Below, piece after piece: positions 55,808-64,000 of a stretch of DNA of 64,000 bases. This DNA comes from Anaeromyxobacter dehalogenans 2CP-C (lineage in GTDB: Bacteria; Myxococcota; Myxococcia; Myxococcales; Anaeromyxobacteraceae). The position numbers and the translations under genes were made by a program. The notes below the pieces were generated by a model, which was not told the origin of the DNA, made no database searches, and saw only the letters and a list, made by a program, of their open reading frames with translations. Each line of letters starts with the position of its first letter. Within the stretch, counting starts at the first letter, position 1. The stretch spans positions 1,923,001 through 1,987,000 of the forward strand of contig NC_007760.1 of assembly GCF_000013385.1 (NCBI RefSeq), read 5' to 3'.

Positions 55808-58510
55808 CTACCCGACCTGCGCCAGCGAGAGCCGCCCGGCCCAGCGGCCGGCGAGCGCCTCGCGCGCCGCGGCGTGCTCCGGGCGGGCGAGGTCCGGGTC
55901 GCGCTCCACCAGGCCGAACGCCTCCTCGCGCGCCTCCTCGAGGATGGCCTCGTCGCGGTACAGGTCGGCGACGTCGAGCAGCTTCTGCCCGGACTGCCGG
56001 GTGCCGAGCAGCTCGCCGGGGCCCCGGATGCGCAGGTCCACCCGCGCGATCTCGAAGCCGTCCTGCGTCTCCTCCATGGCCCGCAGCCGCTCGCGCGCCT
56101 CGTCGCCGGCGCGGCGGAAGTGCGCGAGCAGCAGGCAGAAGCTCTTCGCCGCGCCGCGCCCCACCCGGCCCCGGAGCTGGTGGAGCTGCGACAGGCCGAA
56201 GCGCTCGGCGTGCTCGACGATCATGACGCTCGCGTTCGGCACGTCCACGCCCACCTCGATGACGGTGGTCGCCACCAGCACCTGGAGCTCGCCCGCGCGG
56301 AAGCGGTCCATGACCCGCTGCTTCTCGTCGGGCTTCATCCGCCCGTGCAGCAGCCCGATCTCGTGGCCCGGGAACACCTTCGCCAGCTCGGTCGCGCCGG
56401 TGGTCGCGTCGGCGAGGTCGGTCTTCTCCGACTCCTCCACCAGCGGGTAGACCACGTACACCTGCCGGCCCGCCTCCAGCTCGCCGCGCGCGAGCGCGTA
56501 GGCCGCCTTCCGCTGCGAGTCGCCGAACAGCCGCGTGGTCACCGGGGTGCGGCCCGGCGGCAGCTCGCCGATCTTGGACTGGTCGAGGTCGCCGTAGAAC
56601 GCGAGCGCCAGCGTGCGCGGGATGGGCGTCGCGGTCATGACCAGCACGTCCGGACGGCGCCCCTTGGAGATGAGCGAGGCCCGCTGCATCACGCCGAAGC
56701 GGTGCTGCTCGTCCACCACCACCAGGCCGAGCCGCTCGAACCCGACCGCCTGCTCCAGCAGCGCGTGCGTCCCCACCGCGATGCGCGCCCTGCCCTCGGC
56801 CACCGCCGCGCGCGCCTCGCGCTGCCCCTTGCCGCGCGCGCTCGCGCCCACCAGCGCCACCTCGACCCCGCGCCCCTCCAGCCAGCGCGAGAGCGTGCGC
56901 GCGTGCTGCCCGGCCAGGATCTCGGTCGGCACCATGAGCGCCGCCTGCCAGCCCGACCGGACCGCCAGCATCATGGCGGCGAACGCGACCGCGGTCTTGC
57001 CGCTGCCGACGTCCCCCTGCAGCAGGCGGTTCATGGGCTCGGGCTCCGCCATGTCCCGGGCGATCTCGGCGAGCGCGCGCTCCTGGGCGCCGGTGAGCCG
57101 GAACGGCAGCGGCTCGACCGCGCGGGCCAGCGCCGCCGGCGAGGCGTCGAACGCGATCCCGGCCTCGGCGCGCACGCCGCGCCGCCGCATCGCCAGCGCG
57201 AGCTGGAGGAAGAACAGCTCCTCGAACACGAGCCGCCGGAACGCGGGGGTGACCCGCTCGGCCGCGCGGAGCGGGTCGGTGCCCGGCGGCGGGAAGTGCG
57301 CCTCGCGCAGCGCCTCGGCGCGTCCGACGAGCTCCCGGCGGGCGCGGAGGTCCGCCGGCAGGTCGTCCACCGCCGCCGGCACGAGCTCGTCCACCAGCCG
57401 CTTCATCAGCTTGCGGAGCGCCGGGTGCTGGTAGTCGGCCGGCCCCGGGTAGACGGGCACGATGCGGCCGAAGTTCGCGGAGTCGCCGGCCTGGACCTTC
57501 TCCACCTCCGGCTGGCTCATCTGCCGCCGCGCGCCGAAGCCCTCCGTCACCTTGCCGGAGCAGAGCAGCGACTCGCCCGCCGCGAACTGCTTCAGCCGCC
57601 AGGGCGGCGGGTTGAAGAAGACGAGCTCCAGCGCGGAGCCGCCCTCCTGCACGCCGACCTTGAGCAGCGGCTTCCCGCTCCGCATGCGCTGGATGCGCAC
57701 GTGGGCCACGGTCCCGAGCACGGTCGCCTCGTCCCCCACCCGCAGCTCGGAGATGCGGCGCAGCGCGGTCCGATCCTGGTAGGCGCGCGGCCACAGCTCC
57801 AGCGCCGCCTCGACCGTCTCGCGCCCGCGCTCCTCCAGCAGCGCGCGCGGCGCCGGGTGGACCCGCGGCAGGTCGGCGAGGCGGGTGGCGAGGCGCCGGC
57901 GGCGGGCGGCGCGCTCCTCCGCCGTGCGCGCGTCCGGGAGCGGGTGCCAGGGCGGATCCGGCGGGAGCGGCGCGCGGGGCGCGGGCTCGGCGACCGGGGC
58001 GGGCTCGCGGGTCGAAGCGCGCGGGGCGGGCTCGCGGGTCGGGCGCGGGGCGGGCTTGGTGATCGAAGCGCGCGGAGCAGACTCCGCGACCGGCGGCGAG
58101 GCCTTTGCGACGGGCGGCGGCGGCACGCCACCGGGGCGGGCCTCGGCCTCCACGCGCGCGGCGCGCGCGAGCGCCCGCAGCTCCTCCGGGACCGGGATGA
58201 GCGCGGCGAGGTCGGCGGCGATTCGCGCGAGCGCCTTGCGGCGGGCGGCCAGCGGGAGCCCGTCGAAGCCCTCCGCCTCGAGCTCCAGCCGGCGCAGCGC
58301 GGGCGAGTCGCCGGCGCCGGCCGCGCGGGCGCGCGAGACCGCGCCGCGCACCGTCTCGCCGAAGCCCGCCAGCCGCGGCGCGCCGGCGAAGCCGTCCTTC
58401 ACCGCGAAGCGGAGCGGCGGCAGGAGCGCCTCGAGCGCGCGCGCCGCCGCGGCGCCGGGGAGGTCCCCCTCCTGGCGCGGATCCGCCGGGCCGCCCTGCT
58501 TGCGCTCCAC
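55808..58510 (-). CDS. recG: ATP-dependent DNA helicase RecG with extended N-terminus
   Basis: 900 residues from GTG 58510, about 200 more than typical RecG. The extension is helical and then carries low-complexity repeats around residues 145-190 (PRPTREPAPRASTREPAPVA). The wedge OB-fold follows (about 245-350, TVLGTVAHVRIQRMRSGKPL). Helicase: RLLQGDVGSGKTAVAFAAMM (Walker A), VVVDEQHRFGVMQRASL (DExQ box) and MTATPIPRTLALAFYGD. C-terminal half: VATTVIEVGVDVPNASVMIV and QLRGRVGRGAAKSFCLLL. It reverses stalled forks and resolves branched DNA. It is downstream of greA by 27 bases. Confidence 0.94.
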   Translation of the reverse strand: MERKQGGPADPRQEGDLPGAAAARALEALLPPLRFAVKDGFAGAPRLAGFGETVRGAVSRARAAGAGDSPALRRLELEAEGFDGLPLAARRKALARIAADLAALIPVPEELRALARAARVEAEARPGGVPPPPVAKASPPVAESAPRASITKPAPRPTREPAPRASTREPAPVAEPAPRAPLPPDPPWHPLPDARTAEERAARRRRLATRLADLPRVHPAPRALLEERGRETVEAALELWPRAYQDRTALRRISELRVGDEATVLGTVAHVRIQRMRSGKPLLKVGVQEGGSALELVFFNPPPWRLKQFAAGESLLCSGKVTEGFGARRQMSQPEVEKVQAGDSANFGRIVPVYPGPADYQHPALRKLMKRLVDELVPAAVDDLPADLRARRELVGRAEALREAHFPPPGTDPLRAAERVTPAFRRLVFEELFFLQLALAMRRRGVRAEAGIAFDASPAALARAVEPLPFRLTGAQERALAEIARDMAEPEPMNRLLQGDVGSGKTAVAFAAMMLAVRSGWQAALMVPTEILAGQHARTLSRWLEGRGVEVALVGASARGKGQREARAAVAEGRARIAVGTHALLEQAVGFERLGLVVVDEQHRFGVMQRASLISKGRRPDVLVMTATPIPRTLALAFYGDLDQSKIGELPPGRTPVTTRLFGDSQRKAAYALARGELEAGRQVYVVYPLVEESEKTDLADATTGATELAKVFPGHEIGLLHGRMKPDEKQRVMDRFRAGELQVLVATTVIEVGVDVPNASVMIVEHAERFGLSQLHQLRGRVGRGAAKSFCLLLAHFRRAGDEARERLRAMEETQDGFEIARVDLRIRGPGELLGTRQSGQKLLDVADLYRDEAILEEAREEAFGLVERDPDLARPEHAAAREALAGRWAGRLSLAQVG

Positions 58511-58537
58511 GGCGGCGAGGCTACCAGCCGGGTCCGA

Positions 58538-59038
58538 CTACTCGGACTCCGTCGGCAGCTCCTCCTCCACGAACGCGACCGACTGGATCTCGTACTCCTT
58601 CTCGCCGCCGGGCGAGCGGACGACCACCGTGTCGCCTTCGCTGCGCCCGATGAGCGCGCGGGCGATCGGGCTGGTGACCGAGATCTTGCCCTGCTTCAGG
58701 TCGGCCTCCAGCTCGCCCACGATGCGGTAGGTCACCTGGTCGCCGGACTCGGTGTCCTCGAGCGAGACGGTCGCGCCGAACACCACGCGGTCGCCGGCGT
58801 GCTTGGTGACGTCGATGACCTCGGCGCTGGCGATCCAGTGCTCCACCTGCGCGATCCGGCCCTCGATGTGGCTCTGCTTCTCCTTGGCCGCGTGGTACTC
58901 GGCGTTCTCGGAGAGATCCCCGTGCGCACGCGCCTCCGCGATCTCCTTCACGATCTTGGGACGCTCGACGCTCTTGAGCCGCCTCAGCTCATCCTTCAGC
59001 CGGACGAGGCCGCCCTTGGTCATGGGGACGCGCTGCAT
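58538..59038 (-). CDS. greA: Transcript cleavage factor GreA
   Basis: 166 residues from ATG 59038 (GGAAGG seven bases upstream). The coiled-coil N-terminus holds IVKEIAEARAHGDLSENAEY with the conserved acidic tip (DLSENAEYHAAKE), and the C-terminal globular domain has ITSPIARALIGRSEGDTVVV-like strands. GreA enters the RNA polymerase secondary channel and stimulates cleavage of backtracked RNA. Length and order match E. coli GreA with a short Glu-rich tail. It has its own promoter between it and carB. Confidence 0.95.
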   Translation of the reverse strand: MQRVPMTKGGLVRLKDELRRLKSVERPKIVKEIAEARAHGDLSENAEYHAAKEKQSHIEGRIAQVEHWIASAEVIDVTKHAGDRVVFGATVSLEDTESGDQVTYRIVGELEADLKQGKISVTSPIARALIGRSEGDTVVVRSPGGEKEYEIQSVAFVEEELPTESE

Positions 59039-59107
59039 CGTTTCACCTTCCCGAAAAACGAGGACGGCCGACCCCGGAGATGCCCGGAGCGGCCGCGTTC
59101 CTCTCCT

Positions 59108-59136
59108 TCACTAGAGCGCCGCGGAGGCCGTGTCAA
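59108..59136 (-). promoter_or_regulatory. Sigma-70-type promoter of greA
   Basis: On the minus strand a consensus TTGACA (59136-59131) is followed after 17 bases by TAGTGA (59113-59108); TCTAGT (59115-59110) is an alternative -10 with a 15-base spacer. It lies about 70-98 bases upstream of the greA ATG and just after the carB stop. Confidence 0.45.
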
Positions 59137-59165
59137 CGATCCATCGGCCGCCCCGGGCCCCGCCG

Positions 59166-62399
<3,234 letters not shown>

Positions 62400-62534
62400 G
62401 GGCGCGGAACCTAGCACACACCGCCCCGCCGATGGGACCCCGCCGCGCGCTCCCGCGCACCCGGCCGGCCGCTCCCTCGCCTCCGCCCCGCCTCGCGGCG
62501 GGGCCACGCTCGGGACGGGCGGGCGCGCGCTCGA

Positions 62535-62960
62535 TCAGGCGCCGTGAACGGCCTTCTGCCGGGCCGCCCGCGCCGCCTCCAGCAGCTTGCGGAGGCGCGG
62601 GAAGCGCTCGGCCATCGCCGCCACCATCGGCGCCGGGAACGCGACCGCCGTGACCGCGGTGCGCGCCACCAGGGCGGCCGGGCGCCCGCCGCCGAGCACC
62701 CGCCCCTCGCCGAAGCAGGCGCCGCGCTCGAGCTGGCCGAGCGCCTCGCCGCCGGCGAGCACCTCCGCCCGCCCGTCCATCAGCAGGTAGAAGCCGTCGT
62801 CGTCCTCGGCGGAGACGGTCTCCCCGGCGGCGGCGTCCACCGCGCGGGCGAGCTGCACGAGGTCGCGGAGCGCGTCCGGGTCGAGCGACCGGAACAGCAG
62901 GCTCGACTCCACGAAGGCGGTGGTCGCGAGGTCTCCCCACACCTCCCGAGGCGCGTCCAT
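62535..62960 (-). CDS. Cyclic nucleotide-binding-fold protein (Crp-like, no DNA-binding domain)
   Basis: 141 residues from ATG 62960. SLLFRSLDPDALRDLVQLAR, VDAAAGETVSAEDDDGFYLL and MDGRAEVLAGGEALGQLERG form the beta-roll of a CNB domain, with GACFGEGRVLGGGRPAALVA at the phosphate-binding cassette. The cassette lacks the canonical Arg-Ala/Thr pattern, so cAMP binding is not assured. No helix-turn-helix follows. It may be a free sensor domain. It lies between carB and the aminotransferase gene on the same strand. Confidence 0.8.
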   Translation of the reverse strand: MDAPREVWGDLATTAFVESSLLFRSLDPDALRDLVQLARAVDAAAGETVSAEDDDGFYLLMDGRAEVLAGGEALGQLERGACFGEGRVLGGGRPAALVARTAVTAVAFPAPMVAAMAERFPRLRKLLEAARAARQKAVHGA

Positions 62961-63031
62961 GGGCCGGCAGGCTAGCACACGCCCCCTCGTTCGGCGGGTG
63001 GGATTCCCGCCGCCCGCCCCCCCCGAAGGCA

Positions 63032-63068
63032 CGGCGCCCCGCGCGGCCCGGAGGCCGGCGGGGCGCCG
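63032..63068 (-). terminator. Stem-loop downstream of the class I aminotransferase
   Basis: A perfect 11-bp stem CGGCGCCCCGC (63032-63042) / GCGGGGCGCCG (63058-63068) around a 15-base loop. On the minus strand it is followed by TGCCTTCGG, so the T-run is weak. It lies 18 bases after the aminotransferase stop and probably ends that transcript. Confidence 0.4.
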
Positions 63069-63086
63069 GGGGCGTGCGTCGGCGGG

Positions 63087-64000
63087 CTACTTCAGGCTCT
63101 TCGCCATCTCCGCGATGCGATCGCAGCCCTTGTCGATCTGCTCCATCGAGGTGGCGAACGACAGGCGCATGTAGCCGGGCGCGCCGAACGCGGAGCCGGG
63201 GACCGCGGCCACCAGGTGCTTCTCGAGCAGCAGGTCGATGAGCTTGTCGTCGGTGCCGAGCGGCGCGCTCGCGCCGGGGGCGGCCCGCTTCAGCAGCTCG
63301 CCGACGTACGGGAACGCGTAGAACGCGCCGCCCGGGTCGAAGCAGCGGACGCCGTCGATGGCGTTCAGGCGGCCGACGATGTGCTTGCGCCGCTCGTCGA
63401 ACGTCCTGCGCATCTTCTCGACCTCGTCGCCCACGCCGGGGAGCGTGAGCGCGCCGAGCGCCGCCTTCTGCGAGATCGAGGCGGGGTTGGACGTCGAGTT
63501 GTCCTGGAGCTTCTGCATCGCCGAGATGAGCGCCTGCGGGCCGGCGGTCCAGCCGATGCGCCACCCGGTCATCGAGAACGTCTTGGAGGCGCCGTTCACG
63601 AGCGCCACCTGGCCCTGCAGCGACGGGTCGAGGTCGAGGACGTTCTCGAACTTCCCGCGGTAGACGAGCTTGTCGTAGATGTCGTCGGAGACGATGAGGG
63701 TCTCGGTGCCCTTCACGCAGGAGATCACCGTCTCGAGCGTGCGGCGGGAGAGCATCGCGCCGGTCGGGTTCGACGGGCTGTTCACGATGACGGCCCGGGT
63801 CTTCGGCCCGATCGCCTTGCGGATCTGCTCCGGGGAGGGATCGAAGCCGGTGTCCATGCTGGTCTCGACCAGCACGGGCACGCCGCCCGCCACCCGCACC
63901 ATGTCCGCGTACGAGACCCAGTACGGCGTGAAGATGACGACCTCGTCGCCGTCGTTCAGCAGCGCCTGGAACAGGTTGTAGAGCGCGTGCTTGCCGCCGC
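63087..64000 (-). CDS. Aspartate-type class I aminotransferase, 5' truncated by window edge
   Basis: About 304 residues are visible; the frame is open to the window end, so the start lies beyond 64000. HALYNLFQALLNDGDEVVIF and TPYWVSYADMVRVAGG lead into VNSPSNPTGAMLSRRTLETV (Asn), SDDIYDKLVYRG (Asp/Tyr) and the PLP Lys in NGASKTFSMTGWRIGW. The C-terminal FATSMEQIDKGCDRIAEMAK fits. This is the AspC/Ib-type family (aspartate or prephenate). Visible domains are intact. Confidence 0.92.
   Translation of the reverse strand, partial: GGKHALYNLFQALLNDGDEVVIFTPYWVSYADMVRVAGGVPVLVETSMDTGFDPSPEQIRKAIGPKTRAVIVNSPSNPTGAMLSRRTLETVISCVKGTETLIVSDDIYDKLVYRGKFENVLDLDPSLQGQVALVNGASKTFSMTGWRIGWTAGPQALISAMQKLQDNSTSNPASISQKAALGALTLPGVGDEVEKMRRTFDERRKHIVGRLNAIDGVRCFDPGGAFYAFPYVGELLKRAAPGASAPLGTDDKLIDLLLEKHLVAAVPGSAFGAPGYMRLSFATSMEQIDKGCDRIAEMAKSLK

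Overview
The window is very G+C-rich, densely packed, and reads as a chromosomal segment of a myxobacterium. The best fit is an Anaeromyxobacter-like member of the Myxococcota. The pointers are extreme third-position G/C, small PpcA-type triheme cytochromes c7, a LexA gene preceded by the CTGAAC/GTTCAG half-sites described for Myxococcus LexA, a transmembrane Ser/Thr kinase with PEGA-like repeats, and an FHA-GAF-sigma54 activator. I see no tRNA, rRNA, insertion sequence, prophage or CRISPR array. The assignment is inference, since no database search was possible.

Layout. 1-3.8 kb: end of an ArsB/NhaD-type permease, then an ECF sigma factor, zinc anti-sigma and a secreted/membrane protein with two STN-like domains and bactofilin-like repeats. 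3.8-10.7 kb (minus): one long operon of site-2 protease, trpS, scpA, scpB, an rluB-type pseudouridine synthase and a HEAT-repeat lipoprotein, with a good promoter at 10.7 kb. 10.8-12.4 kb: xerD and a Sua5/YrdC protein. 12.5-14.05 kb: RimK-like ATP-grasp ligase coupled by an 8-bp overlap to a KGG-repeat protein made of 60-bp tandem repeats, followed by a second KGG protein. 14.3-20.9 kb: glnD, an M61 peptidase and an AMIN-amidase. 21.0-22.7 kb: elbB and two paralogous triheme c7 cytochromes behind an FNR-type site, each cytochrome followed by a terminator hairpin. 22.8-28.9 kb: mutS, a UbiB-family kinase, a membrane protein and lexA.

29-37.8 kb: a minus-strand operon (metallophosphoesterase with an apparent ATC start, an unknown secreted protein, and a coiled-coil protein ending in a RelE/ParE-like domain), a PAS/degenerate histidine kinase, lon and an SDR-like epimerase. 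38-43 kb: a plus-strand signalling operon (Ser/Thr kinase, membrane protein, FHA-GAF-sigma54 activator, lipoprotein) with GTGA overlaps. 43.6-44.3 kb: the only long gene-poor stretch, which holds a near-consensus sigma54 promoter, a C-rich-loop hairpin and a 13-bp terminator-like stem, so a candidate small RNA. 44.3-50 kb: mutL, an acyltransferase, a desaturase, a mono-heme lipoprotein and small unknown genes. 50-59 kb (minus): cinA-like, tmk, threonine synthase, aminotransferase, zinc-ribbon protein, pcm, recG and greA. 59-64 kb: carB, a cyclic-nucleotide-binding-fold protein and a truncated class I aminotransferase.

Most of the content is core cell machinery (replication, repair, chromosome segregation, translation, nitrogen and amino-acid metabolism). 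The less ordinary parts are the ATP-grasp/KGG locus, the RelE-like fusion, the sigma54-controlled candidate sRNA and the FNR-type control of the cytochrome pair.
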